Below, piece by piece: positions 1-6,997 of a DNA stretch of 21,251 nt. Source of the DNA: Bacilli bacterium (GTDB taxonomy: Bacteria > Bacillota_I > Bacilli_A > RFN20 > CAG-826); contig JAFZUD010000171.1 of the NCBI GenBank assembly GCA_017618495.1, positions 1 to 21,251 of the forward strand, read 5' to 3'. The number at the start of each line of letters is the position of its first letter. Within the stretch, counting starts at the first letter, position 1. The notes under the pieces are model-generated. The model did no database searches. It saw nothing but the letters and a program-made list of their open reading frames with translations, and had not been told where the DNA came from. The translations under genes were made by a program, and so were the position numbers.

Positions 1-63
1 AGCCTCGTCCTCGGACGGCAGGACTACCAGTGGAAGCACGAACCATGCCTCTACGGATGGAAG
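1..63 (+). pseudogene. Fragment of a DNA adenine/cytosine-N4 methyltransferase joined to tatD
   Basis: The frame is open from base 1 and reads into tatD without a stop. Its first ~21 residues contain RQDYQWKHEPCLYGWK. From family knowledge this is a hallmark of phage- and plasmid-type site-specific DNA methyltransferases of the COG0863 group, which have a conserved HEP.LYGWK stretch. It is not part of any TatD sequence I know. TatD homology begins abruptly at about residue 22 (ADILKEHP), so the join lies near base 60-70. Either the DNA is chimeric (assembly artefact) or a real recombination fused the two. The rest of the methylase would lie outside the window. I am confident of the motif and not of the cause. 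Confidence 0.7.
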
Positions 64-420
64 GCCGACATCCTAAAAGAGCACCCAGCCAAAGCCGGTT
101 GCGTGCTTCATTGCTATAGCGGTTCTACAGAGATGTTAGAACGCTTTGCCAAGCTTGGTTGTTACTTTGGATTCGATGGTCCAGTAACTTATAAGAACGC
201 TGTTGAACCAAAAGAAAATGTGAAAAAGTGTCCAATAGATAGGATCCTTACAGAAACCGATGCACCATACCTTTCACCGGTCCCATATCGCGGCAAACAG
301 AATGAGCCATCACACATCAAAGAAATTCTTCAAACCATAGCGGATTTGCGTGGGATTTCTGAAAAAGAGATGGAAATTGCTGTAGAAAACAACTTTAAAG
401 CCTTATTTCACATCAAATGA
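64..420 (+). CDS. tatD: TatD family metal-dependent hydrolase, C-terminal part only
   Basis: TatD proteins are cytosolic TIM-barrel metal-dependent DNases of about 255 residues. Only the C-terminal ~118 residues are present. Family signatures include HCYSGS (metal-ligand His region), GPVTYKN, TETDAPYLSP (conserved ETD with the metal-binding Asp) and RGKQNEPS. The N-terminal half, with the HxH metal ligands, is missing and is replaced by unrelated methyltransferase sequence. An ATG at 103 falls inside the conserved fold and is not a credible native start. The gene ends ATGA, overlapping rnmV, as in the tatD-rnmV pair of B. subtilis. If the fusion were real the enzyme would be inactive. Confidence 0.85.
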   Translation, partial: ADILKEHPAKAGCVLHCYSGSTEMLERFAKLGCYFGFDGPVTYKNAVEPKENVKKCPIDRILTETDAPYLSPVPYRGKQNEPSHIKEILQTIADLRGISEKEMEIAVENNFKALFHIK

Positions 421-959
421 AAGTAAAATATCCAAATGTAATAGTAGTTGAAGGCAAAATGGACAAGGATTTGCTTCAGTCTTTTTTGGATGCAGACATC
501 ATTACTACTAATGGTTCCGAGGTTTCACGTGAAACTATAGAGTATATAAAGGCCTTGTCAATGACAAGGACGATTGTCGTTTTAACTGACCCTGATGCCC
601 CAGGAAAAAGAATTAGAGATATATTAAACAGCGAGATTGCGGGACTCTTTAACGCTTTCATCCCAAAGGAAAAAGCAATTAAAAAGCACAAAGTCGGTGT
701 AGCAGAGTCTGATAAGGCTACGATCATGGAAGCTTTAGACCATTTAATGCTCGAAAATAAAGAAAAGAAATCTTCAAATTTGACCATGAACGATTTGTTT
801 GAGCTCGGCCTTGCTGGAGGAAGCGATTCTTCCGCGAAAAGAAAGGTGCTAGAGAACAAACTTCATGTTGATCAGGTTAACGGAAAGACCCTTTTGAAAA
901 GACTTCAGGCGCTTGGATTAGATAGAAAAGATTTAGAGGAGGCTCTTGGCAATGAATGA
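417..959 (+). CDS. rnmV: Ribonuclease M5 (5S rRNA maturation)
   Basis: RNase M5 matures 5S rRNA in Bacillota by cutting both strands of the precursor stem; it has a Toprim catalytic domain. The 180-residue product shows the Toprim signatures VVEGKMD (residues ~10-16, catalytic Glu) and LTDPDAPGKR (~57-66, DxD metal site). It also has the typical sequence ..KHKVGVAESDKATIMEAL.. that follows the Toprim core. Length fits the family (~180-190). The ATG overlaps the tatD stop as ATGA with no strong Shine-Dalgarno, so translational coupling is likely. Its 3' end carries the ribosome binding site for rsmA. Third positions are somewhat richer in A/T than in glmU or ppdK. Identification is firm from motif and gene order. 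Confidence 0.93.
   Translation: MKVKYPNVIVVEGKMDKDLLQSFLDADIITTNGSEVSRETIEYIKALSMTRTIVVLTDPDAPGKRIRDILNSEIAGLFNAFIPKEKAIKKHKVGVAESDKATIMEALDHLMLENKEKKSSNLTMNDLFELGLAGGSDSSAKRKVLENKLHVDQVNGKTLLKRLQALGLDRKDLEEALGNE
937..942 (+). promoter_or_regulatory. Ribosome binding site that fixes the rsmA start
   Basis: A perfect AGGAGG lies inside the end of rnmV, 9 nt before ATG 952 but only 3 nt before TTG 946. The spacing favours ATG 952 as the true start of rsmA. Confidence 0.8.
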
Positions 960-1752
960 AGAACAATATTTCGAGAGAATCGCTGAGTATAAGCTCTTAG
1001 CGAAACACGAAGTTGGCCAAAACTTCCTTATCGATGCCGACGCAGCAAAGAAGATCGTCGATTTAGCCGAGATTGAAGAGGCCGACACCGTTTTAGAAAT
1101 CGGTTCTGGCGCCGGATCTCTTTCTTATTTCATCGAACAGAGCGCATCCAAAGCCGATTTGATCGATATTGATGAAGGCTTGGTTCAGAAACTTAAGGAA
1201 GACTACGCTAATTCAAAGACCGTGACCCCAATGGTTGGTAACGCCATGAAATGGGATTACGAGAAATACACTAAGATCATCAGCAACCTTCCTTACTACA
1301 TCACCAGCGCAATTCTTGAAAGGGTTTTGCTTAATGCAAAGAACCTAAAAACCGGTGTTTTCATGGTTCAAAAGGAAGTTGTTTCTAGACTTAAAGCGCC
1401 GCAAGGAAGCGAAGATTATAGTCCTTTAGGACTACTTATCAAATATCGTGCCGATTTCGTTAAGGGGTTTAACGTTCCAAGGACGTCTTTCGCGCCCGCC
1501 CCACACGTGGATTCCAGCGTCTTCATTTTGAAGATTAAAAACGACAACCTCGAAGAGGCCAATAAGCTTTATTCTTTGGCGTCATCCCTCTTCCTCCACA
1601 AGAGGAAAACCATCTATAACAACCTCACCCAGCACTTAAAAGATTCCGCTAAGGCAAAAGAGGTTTTGGAGAAAGCCCAAATCAAGCCAAATCTAAGGCC
1701 TCAGGAGATATCTTTGGAAGGATATTTAAGCCTCTTAAAGGCTATTTGTTGA
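952..1752 (+). CDS. rsmA: 16S rRNA (adenine1518-N6/adenine1519-N6)-dimethyltransferase
   Basis: RsmA (KsgA) dimethylates two adjacent adenines in the 3' hairpin of 16S rRNA late in 30S assembly, using S-adenosylmethionine. The 266-residue product has the QNFLID entry motif, the SAM-binding VLEIGSGAGSLS motif (~45-56) and the catalytic NLPYY motif (~117-121). It also has the C-terminal FLHKRKTIYNNL helix typical of the family. Length is normal. The start was set at ATG 952 rather than TTG 946 from the AGGAGG spacing, and it overlaps the rnmV stop. Order tatD-rnmV-rsmA matches B. subtilis. Nothing appears to be missing from the enzyme. Confidence 0.95.
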   Translation: MNEEQYFERIAEYKLLAKHEVGQNFLIDADAAKKIVDLAEIEEADTVLEIGSGAGSLSYFIEQSASKADLIDIDEGLVQKLKEDYANSKTVTPMVGNAMKWDYEKYTKIISNLPYYITSAILERVLLNAKNLKTGVFMVQKEVVSRLKAPQGSEDYSPLGLLIKYRADFVKGFNVPRTSFAPAPHVDSSVFILKIKNDNLEEANKLYSLASSLFLHKRKTIYNNLTQHLKDSAKAKEVLEKAQIKPNLRPQEISLEGYLSLLKAIC

Positions 1753-1776
1753 TTTAAAAAATCAAACTAGTAAAAT
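1749..1776 (+). promoter_or_regulatory. Candidate promoter of the ispE-glmU unit
   Basis: TTGATT (1749-1754), a 16-nt spacer and TAAAAT (1771-1776) resemble a sigma-A promoter overlapping the rsmA stop. A second hexamer, TATATT (1781-1786), lies 6 nt before the ispE ATG but lacks a good -35. Either start site would give a leader of about 10 nt or fewer, with no Shine-Dalgarno. An inverted repeat (TTGATTT/AAATCAA, 1749-1765) covers the -35 and could be an operator. Prediction by eye only. Confidence 0.45.
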
Positions 1777-1792
1777 CGTCTATATTCCACCT

Positions 1793-2662
1793 ATGTTATT
1801 TGAGAAGTCACATCAAATAGTCAAATCCTACGCGAAGATCAACCTCTCGCTTAGGGTTCTCAACGAAAGAGAAGACGGCTACCACAATCTCGAGACCGTC
1901 ATGATCCCGATTGAGCTTCACGACGTCATCGAAATCGAGAAACGCCCAGGCGCTTTCGACACATTCATCACTTGTGATGATATTGGCCTAGCCAATCTTC
2001 GTCATAACCTTTGCACAAAAGCTGTCGAAGCCATGAGGAAAGAGTTTGGCTTCAAAGATAACTTCAATATCAACATCCACAAGGAGATTCCTTTTGCTGC
2101 TGGCTTAGGAGGAGGCTCTTCCAACGCTGCCGCGGTCATCGAAAGCCTTATCTCGCTTCTTAAGATCAAGACAGACCCAGAAACCATCAACCGCATCGCT
2201 TTAAGCCTTGGGGCAGATGTTCCGTTCTTCCTTAACACAAAGCCTGCAATTGCCACCTCTTTAGGTGAAAATCTCCAGCAAATACCTGTTAAAACCCAAT
2301 ATCACTGCCTTATTGTCAAGCCTAAGACAGGCTTAAGCACAGGCGAGATATTCCAGATCTGCGATGAATTTGAAAAAGAGAACGCAGACACCGAAAAAGT
2401 CCTCGAAGGATTGGCCAAAGATGACCTTGAACTCATCGGCCAAGCCACAGGCAACGACTTATACCCACCGGCAGCATCCGTTTTGCCTGAGGTTAAGAAA
2501 GTCGTAGACTCTTTGAAGGAGGCAGGATTCCCAGTCGCCGCTATGACTGGAAGCGGATCTGCCTGCTTCGGCTTATCTAAAGACGCTAAATTCGTTAAAG
2601 AACAAGCGAAGTTATATAAAAATCGTGGTTATATAGTCCGTGTGACCAAAACCATGAAATAA
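1793..2662 (+). CDS. ispE: 4-diphosphocytidyl-2-C-methyl-D-erythritol kinase
   Basis: IspE is the GHMP kinase of the MEP isoprenoid pathway. It phosphorylates CDP-methylerythritol, on the route to IPP and so to the undecaprenyl carrier. The 289-residue protein has the N-terminal KSYAKINLSL signature (~11-20) and the phosphate loop PFAAGLGGGSSNAAA (~100-114). The C-terminal MTGSGSACFGL motif is also present. Length is typical. ATG 1793 is the only good start, yet no Shine-Dalgarno precedes it (the upstream bases are CCACCT), unlike glmU just downstream. glmU begins 11 nt after the stop, so the two are likely co-transcribed. Its presence implies a working MEP pathway elsewhere in the genome. 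Confidence 0.95.
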   Translation: MLFEKSHQIVKSYAKINLSLRVLNEREDGYHNLETVMIPIELHDVIEIEKRPGAFDTFITCDDIGLANLRHNLCTKAVEAMRKEFGFKDNFNINIHKEIPFAAGLGGGSSNAAAVIESLISLLKIKTDPETINRIALSLGADVPFFLNTKPAIATSLGENLQQIPVKTQYHCLIVKPKTGLSTGEIFQICDEFEKENADTEKVLEGLAKDDLELIGQATGNDLYPPAASVLPEVKKVVDSLKEAGFPVAAMTGSGSACFGLSKDAKFVKEQAKLYKNRGYIVRVTKTMK

Positions 2663-2673
2663 GGAGTTCCGTT

Positions 2674-3678
2674 ATGGAAAAGTACGCAATTATATTGGCA
2701 GCCGGCAAAGGCACCAGAATGAAAAGCAAAAGAGACGACATCTCTAAGGTCTCTTTCCCTATTCTTGGCCAGCCTCTCGTTAAGTATGTCATCAACGCTT
2801 TGAAGCCTCTTGGATTCAAGAAGCTTGTCGCTGTTGTTGGCTTTGGTGGCAAAACCAGTGAGAAGATCGTCAAAGACGAGTGCGAAGTCGTTTGGCAGTT
2901 AGAACAAAAAGGAACTGGCCACGCTGTTATGATGGCGGGCCCAGTCCTTGAGAAACTCGAAGGCGAAACCATCGTCTGCTGCGGCGACACCCCTCTTCTT
3001 ACCACCGAAACCTTTGAAGCTTTATTCAAAGCTCACGAAGAGAACGGCAACGCCATGACCGTTATGACCTCTATCCTCGATGATCCGTTCGGATATGGAA
3101 GAATCGTCAAAGTTAACGGAAACGTTACCAAAATCGTTGAACAGAAGGACGCCACCGAAGAAGAAAGAGCCATTAACGAAGTTAACGCAGGCGTCTACGT
3201 CTTCGATAATGCCAAGTTATTTGAAGCATTAGGCCACCTTACAACTCAAAACGCCGCTGGCGAATATTATCTGACCGACGTTCTTGGAATCTTCGTGAAA
3301 AACGGCTTTAAAGTCGGTTCCTACCCAGTCAAAGACCCAGATGAAACCCTTGGTGTTAATGATAGAAACCAGCTTTCTATTGCTGCCAAGATCATTCAGC
3401 AGCGTATCAACAAGGCCCATATGATCGCTGGTGTCTCGATTGAAGACCCAGAAAACACCTATATCGCTCCTACCGTTAAAATCGGCCAGGATACCACAAT
3501 TGCTCCATGCAGCTACATCATGGGCAACACCGTTATCGGTGAGGAATCCGTGATTGGTCCAAGCGTCATCATTAAAGACGCCAAGATTGGCAACCACGCC
3601 AAAGTCACCTTAAGCAACGTCGTTGATGCCGAAGTCAAAGACGGTGAGGTTGTTGGTCCGTTCGCTAACATCAAATAA
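2674..3678 (+). CDS. glmU: UDP-GlcNAc pyrophosphorylase: GlmU lacking the acetyltransferase domain
   Basis: GlmU normally acetylates GlcN-1-phosphate (C-terminal left-handed beta-helix) and then uridylates GlcNAc-1-phosphate (N-terminal Rossmann domain), giving UDP-GlcNAc for peptidoglycan. This protein is 334 residues against about 455 for the family. The N-terminal half looks intact: LAAGKGTRMKS (~8-18), the Lys of SKVSFPI, KGTGHAV, CGDTPLL, EVNAGVYVF and AGEYYLTDV. A few beta-helix coils follow (TIAPCSYI, TVIGEESVIGPSV), and the protein stops at VGPFANIK. The usual GPFAxLRP arginine and all acetyltransferase catalytic residues after it are therefore absent. A strong terminator follows at once, so no frameshifted remainder exists. 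A Shine-Dalgarno (AAGGAG, 2661-2666) precedes ATG 2674. It is probably uridyltransferase only. Confidence 0.9.
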   Translation: MEKYAIILAAGKGTRMKSKRDDISKVSFPILGQPLVKYVINALKPLGFKKLVAVVGFGGKTSEKIVKDECEVVWQLEQKGTGHAVMMAGPVLEKLEGETIVCCGDTPLLTTETFEALFKAHEENGNAMTVMTSILDDPFGYGRIVKVNGNVTKIVEQKDATEEERAINEVNAGVYVFDNAKLFEALGHLTTQNAAGEYYLTDVLGIFVKNGFKVGSYPVKDPDETLGVNDRNQLSIAAKIIQQRINKAHMIAGVSIEDPENTYIAPTVKIGQDTTIAPCSYIMGNTVIGEESVIGPSVIIKDAKIGNHAKVTLSNVVDAEVKDGEVVGPFANIK

Positions 3679-3697
3679 GCTGAAAATTCAAAGTTTT

Positions 3698-3723
3698 GCC
3701 TCCGGAAACGGAGGCTTTTCTTT
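3698..3723 (+). terminator. Rho-independent terminator after glmU
   Basis: A perfect 7-bp GC-rich stem (GCCTCCG/CGGAGGC, 3698-3704 and 3709-3715) with a GAAA tetraloop is followed by TTTTCTTT. It closes the ispE-glmU unit and confirms that the short glmU is the real 3' end. Confidence 0.93.
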
Positions 3724-3734
3724 ATCTAAAATAC

Positions 3735-3765
3735 GCGTTACAATGTATATACAAAAGCGTTACAA
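3735..3765 (+). promoter_or_regulatory. Direct-repeat/palindrome control region of the antitoxin-like gene
   Basis: Two exact copies of GCGTTACAA (3735-3743 and 3757-3765), 22 bases apart, flank the palindrome GTATATAC (3745-3752). RelB/DinJ-type ribbon-helix-helix antitoxins usually repress their own promoter by binding such repeats, so this is a plausible autoregulatory operator. The exact promoter hexamers are unclear. AAGG at 3764-3767 is a weak and rather distant ribosome binding site for ATG 3781. Confidence 0.45.
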
Positions 3766-3780
3766 GGAAAATTAACGAAA

Positions 3781-4062
3781 ATGTCGAAGACAACTTTGAA
3801 TTTAAGGATAGATAGCAATATTAAAAAACAAGCTGAAAAGGTTGTTGATGAACTCGGCATTTCTATGTCTGCCGCAATTGTCCTATATCTCAAGGCGATC
3901 GTCCGCGAGAACGGCATCCCTTTTGATATGAAGGTCAGAAAGCCAGAACCAGTGGAAGCGCCTAAAGGCAAAACAAAAAAGAAAGCCAAACCTTCATTCG
4001 ATGATGATGAGTTTGAGCTTCCTGGCAGCGATTCTATCCGTGCGGCGATCGATAAACTTTGA
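3781..4062 (+). CDS. RelB/DinJ family antitoxin-like ribbon-helix-helix protein, orphan
   Basis: This 93-residue protein begins SKTTLNLRIDSNIKKQAEKVVDELGISMSAA in outline. That is the ribbon-helix-helix N-terminus of RelB/DinJ antitoxins: a beta strand with alternating residues, then 'IKKQAEKVVDELGISMSAAI..YLKAIVRENGIPF'. From the family, the N-terminus binds operator DNA as a dimer and the C-terminus wraps the toxin. Here the C-terminus is Lys-rich (KGKTKKKAKP, ~61-70), then acidic (FDDDEFELPG). No toxin gene (RelE/YafQ) follows: 4063-4226 holds only terminators and no ORF. It may be a solitary transcriptional regulator, a leftover antitoxin, or act with a toxin elsewhere. It is a single-gene unit bounded by terminators on both sides. 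Confidence 0.8.
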   Translation: MSKTTLNLRIDSNIKKQAEKVVDELGISMSAAIVLYLKAIVRENGIPFDMKVRKPEPVEAPKGKTKKKAKPSFDDDEFELPGSDSIRAAIDKL

Positions 4063-4114
4063 TTCGGCTTCAAAAAACGTCTCTAGAACCACCCCAAATT
4101 CAACGATTTCGTTT

Positions 4115-4148
4115 AGGCCTCGCAAATTATTCGAGGCCTTTTTCTTTT
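4115..4148 (+). terminator. Terminator of the antitoxin-like gene
   Basis: A perfect 8-bp stem AGGCCTCG/CGAGGCCT (4115-4122, 4132-4139) with a 9-nt loop is followed by TTTTTCTTTT (from 4139). It reads on the plus strand and ends the dinJ-like transcript. Confidence 0.9.
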
Positions 4149-4177
4149 GCGCGCGTACGAGCCTTTAAAACGGCAAT

Positions 4178-4205
4178 AAAAAAGCAGGCGATATTTCACG
4201 CCTGC
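4178..4205 (-). terminator. Terminator of ppdK
   Basis: Stem GCAGGCG/CGCCTGC (4184-4190, 4199-4205) with an 8-nt loop. On the minus strand it is followed by a TTTTTT run (4178-4183), placed ~22 nt after the ppdK stop. Together with the opposing terminator it insulates two convergent units. Confidence 0.9.
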
Positions 4206-4226
4206 GATTTTATCGTTTAGAGACGA

Positions 4227-6872
4227 TTATTTCTTGCTGTGGGTGATGCTGGCCTGAGCAGCGGCAAGTCTAGCAAGCGGGACACGGAATGGTGAGCAGC
4301 TGACATAGTCAAGACCGACTTCATCATAGAACATGATGGAAGCTGGATCGCCACCGGTTTCACCGCAGACACCGAGCAAGAGGTCTGGGCGGGTAGCACG
4401 GCCACGTTCAACAGCAATCTTAACGAGTTCGCCGACACCGTTGACATCGATGGTCTGGAATGGGTCGAATTCGTAGATCTTGCGGTTGTAGTAGTATGGC
4501 AAGAACTGACCGGCATCATCACGGGAGAAGCCCATGGTGAGCTGGGTTAAGTCGTTGGTTCCGAAGGAGAAGAACTCTGCCTCTTTGGCAAGGTCCCCGG
4601 CGCGGAGGGCGCCCCTTGGGATTTCGATCATGGTACCAACGTGGTAGACGAGTTTGGTGTTGGCTTTAGCCATCTCAGCTTCAACAGCCTCGACGACAAC
4701 GCTCTTGGCCCACTCGTATTCTTTGAGTTCGCCAGCGAGAGGGATCATGATCTCTGGCTCAACTTCGTGGCCAAGTTCCTTGCTGGCCTTGATGGCAGCC
4801 TGGACGATGGCGCGGGCGAGCATGGCGTAGATTTCTGGGTAAGCAACGCAGAGACGGACACCACGGAAGCCCATCATTGGGTTGGCCTGGTGGAGCTGTT
4901 CGATTCTCTCTTTGACCTTCTTCTCGGTGACACCAAGCTTTTCGGCGATGTCTTTGATGTTGGCTTCGTCGTTGGCTTCTGGTAAGAATTCGTGAAGTGG
5001 CGGGTCAAGTAAACGGATGTTAACGTTGGAATCTGGGTTGGCAAGGTACATCTGATAGAAGTCGTCGGCAATGAATGGACGGATTCTCTCAAGAGCGGCC
5101 TCACGCTGCTCAGCGGTATCAGAAAGAATCATGGATCTCATGTTGAGGATTCTGTCTGGAGCGAAGAACATACGCTCAGTTCTGCAAAGACCAATGCCTT
5201 CGGCACCGAATCTACGGGCGTTGTTGGCATCTTCTGGGGTGTTGCAGTTGGCACGGACCTTTAAGCGACGATATTTGTCGGCCCAAGCCATTAAGCGACC
5301 GAAGTCGCCACCGAGGTTGGCTGGAACCATCTTGATTTCGCCTTCGTAGACGAGACCAGTGGAACCGTTGACGGAAAGGATGTCACCTTCTTTGAAGACA
5401 CGGTCGCCAACTTTGACGATCTTGGCTTCTTCGTCAACAACGATTTCGGTAGCGCCGGCGACGCAGCACTTACCCATGGAACGGGCGACGACTGCGGCGT
5501 GGGAGGTCATGCCTCCACGGGCGGTAAGGATGGCTTCGGAGTTGACCATACCGATGATGTCTTCTGGGGAAGTCTCGGCACGGACAAGAACAACCTTCTT
5601 GCCAGCATCATGCTGGGCTTTGCACTCTTCAGCGCTGAAGACGATGGCACCAGTGCCAGCACCTGGGGAAGCTGGAAGACCGTGGATAACGGCGTCATGC
5701 TTCTTGAGGTCGGATTCGTCGAAGGTTGGGTGGAGTAAGTCGTTGAGCTGTTTTGGCTCGACGCGGAGAACGGCTTCTTTCTCGTCGATGAGACCTTCAT
5801 CAACTAAATCGCAAGCGATTTTGAGAGCGGCTCTAGCAGTTCTCTTGCCGTTACGGGCCTGGAGGAAGAAGAGCTTGCCTTTCTCGATGGTGTATTCCAT
5901 ATCCTGCATATCGTGGAAGTAGTTTTCCATGCGGGTGATGGTGGCCATGAATTCTTTGTAGACTTCTGGCATTCTCTTCTCGAGCTCGTCGATGTGAAGA
6001 GGAGTGCGAACGCCAGCGACGACGTCTTCGCCCTGGGCGTTTGGTAAGAATTCAGCGTAGATTTTCTTTTCGCCGGTAGATGGGGAACGGGAGAAAGCAA
6101 CACCAGTGCCGCAATCTTCGCCCATGTTACCGAAGACCATGCTCTGACCGTTGACAGCGGTGCCCCATTCGTATGGGATGCCGTTCATCTGACGGTAAAC
6201 GTTAGCACGTGGGTTGTCCCAGCTACGGAAGACGGCAGCGACTGCCTCTTTGAGCTGGACGTATGGATCGGTTGGGAAATCTTCACCGAAGACGGATTTG
6301 TAGTACTCTTTGTACTTGGCAACTAAGCCTTTGAGCTGCTCGGCGTTGACTTCGGTATCAAGTTTGTAACCGTTGTCCTCTTTGAGTTTGTCGAGCATCT
6401 TGTCCATTTCAGTCCTTGGGTGGCCTTTGGCGATGTTGGTGAACATCAAGATGAAACGACGGTAGCTATCGAAAGCGAAACGCTCATTGCCGGTAGCTTT
6501 GACCATGGCTTCAACGGTGTCATCGTTTAAACCCAAGTTAAGAATGGTGTCCATCATGCCTGGCATCGAGGTACGAGCGCCAGAACGGACAGAAACGAGT
6601 AACGGCATTCCTTTGCCGCCGAACTCTTTTCCGGTAAGTTTTTCAACTTCGTGGAGATGGGCCACGACGTCTTCCCACACGTAATCTGGAATCTGTTTTC
6701 CGGATTTGTAGTAGAGGTTGCAAGCTTCGGTCGAGATTGTGAAACCGGCTGGGATGTTGACGCCAGCGGCTGTCATCTCGGCAAGACCAAAGCCTTTTCC
6801 GCCAAGGATTTCCTTGCCGAGCTTCTGCTCGTGGGCTTCCTTGAAGGAGAATACATATTTTTTGTCTGCCAT
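4227..6872 (-). CDS. ppdK: Pyruvate, phosphate dikinase
   Basis: PPDK reversibly converts pyruvate, ATP and phosphate to PEP, AMP and pyrophosphate. In anaerobic Bacillota it often works glycolytically in place of pyruvate kinase, using pyrophosphate. The 881 residues match the family (~875). The N-terminal ATP-grasp domain has GGKGFGLAEM (~24-33) and SVRSGARTSMPGMMDTILNLG (~94-114). The swivelling phosphohistidine domain has GGMTSHAAVVAR with His458. The C-terminal PEP/pyruvate barrel has GFRGVRL, GTNDLTQ, CGETGGDP (Cys near 836) and SCSPFRVPLARLAAAQA. From memory the usual motif is CGEHGG, so Thr instead of His is a possible variation. AGGAGG sits 5 nt before the ATG. The long plus-strand open frames across this gene are codon-bias shadows. 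It is monocistronic. Confidence 0.97.
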   Translation of the reverse strand: MADKKYVFSFKEAHEQKLGKEILGGKGFGLAEMTAAGVNIPAGFTISTEACNLYYKSGKQIPDYVWEDVVAHLHEVEKLTGKEFGGKGMPLLVSVRSGARTSMPGMMDTILNLGLNDDTVEAMVKATGNERFAFDSYRRFILMFTNIAKGHPRTEMDKMLDKLKEDNGYKLDTEVNAEQLKGLVAKYKEYYKSVFGEDFPTDPYVQLKEAVAAVFRSWDNPRANVYRQMNGIPYEWGTAVNGQSMVFGNMGEDCGTGVAFSRSPSTGEKKIYAEFLPNAQGEDVVAGVRTPLHIDELEKRMPEVYKEFMATITRMENYFHDMQDMEYTIEKGKLFFLQARNGKRTARAALKIACDLVDEGLIDEKEAVLRVEPKQLNDLLHPTFDESDLKKHDAVIHGLPASPGAGTGAIVFSAEECKAQHDAGKKVVLVRAETSPEDIIGMVNSEAILTARGGMTSHAAVVARSMGKCCVAGATEIVVDEEAKIVKVGDRVFKEGDILSVNGSTGLVYEGEIKMVPANLGGDFGRLMAWADKYRRLKVRANCNTPEDANNARRFGAEGIGLCRTERMFFAPDRILNMRSMILSDTAEQREAALERIRPFIADDFYQMYLANPDSNVNIRLLDPPLHEFLPEANDEANIKDIAEKLGVTEKKVKERIEQLHQANPMMGFRGVRLCVAYPEIYAMLARAIVQAAIKASKELGHEVEPEIMIPLAGELKEYEWAKSVVVEAVEAEMAKANTKLVYHVGTMIEIPRGALRAGDLAKEAEFFSFGTNDLTQLTMGFSRDDAGQFLPYYYNRKIYEFDPFQTIDVNGVGELVKIAVERGRATRPDLLLGVCGETGGDPASIMFYDEVGLDYVSCSPFRVPLARLAAAQASITHSKK

Positions 6873-6894
6873 ATTGTCCTCCTATTGACAATCT

Positions 6895-6917
6895 TTAGGG
6901 TGATTAAAGCGCCCTAA
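6895..6917 (-). promoter_or_regulatory. Inverted repeat in the ppdK leader
   Basis: TTAGGG (6895-6900) and CCCTAA (6912-6917) form a 6-bp inverted repeat around an 11-nt loop. It lies just after the predicted transcription start of ppdK and before its ribosome binding site. It could be an operator or a leader hairpin. Function is not known. Confidence 0.4.
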
Positions 6918-6925
6918 CGCGGAAT

Positions 6926-6954
6926 ATCATACCACTCGAACATTCTTCTTTAAA
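6926..6954 (-). promoter_or_regulatory. Predicted ppdK promoter
   Basis: On the minus strand TTTAAA (6949-6954), a 17-nt spacer and TATGAT (6926-6931) match sigma-A spacing. A TGG just before the -10 makes it an extended -10. The start should fall near 6919, giving a leader of about 46 nt with AGGAGG. The -35 is the centre of the palindrome 6943-6960. Confidence 0.6.
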
Positions 6955-6960
6955 GAAGAA
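6943..6960. promoter_or_regulatory. 18-bp perfect palindrome, operator candidate between ppdK and glpQ
   Basis: TTCTTCTTTAAAGAAGAA is a gap-free perfect palindrome in the divergent ppdK/glpQ intergenic region. It overlaps the predicted -35 of ppdK and sits ~38 bp upstream of the glpQ -10. Its position suits a repressor of ppdK. No run of T follows a GC-rich stem, so it is not a terminator. Confidence 0.5.
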
Positions 6961-6997
6961 CGAAAAAAGGCAAGGGATTATCGACACTGAAAGAGCA

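Noticed and set aside
946..951. TTG 946 as the rsmA start
   Set aside because: Only 3 nt from AGGAGG; ATG 952 at 9 nt is much better placed.
1749..1765. Inverted repeat TTGATTT/AAATCAA as a terminator of rsmA
   Set aside because: The stem is all A/T except one pair per arm and there is no T-tract; it fits promoter/operator DNA better.
4063..4226. A toxin gene partnering the RelB/DinJ-like protein
   Set aside because: The interval holds two opposing terminators and no open frame of useful length on either strand.
5359..5922. Long plus-strand open frame (187 codons) inside ppdK, and similar antisense frames across ppdK, mfd and tilS
   Set aside because: They lie opposite well-recognised enzymes, have low-complexity Ser/Thr/Arg-rich composition, no ribosome binding site and no family motif; they are codon-bias shadows.
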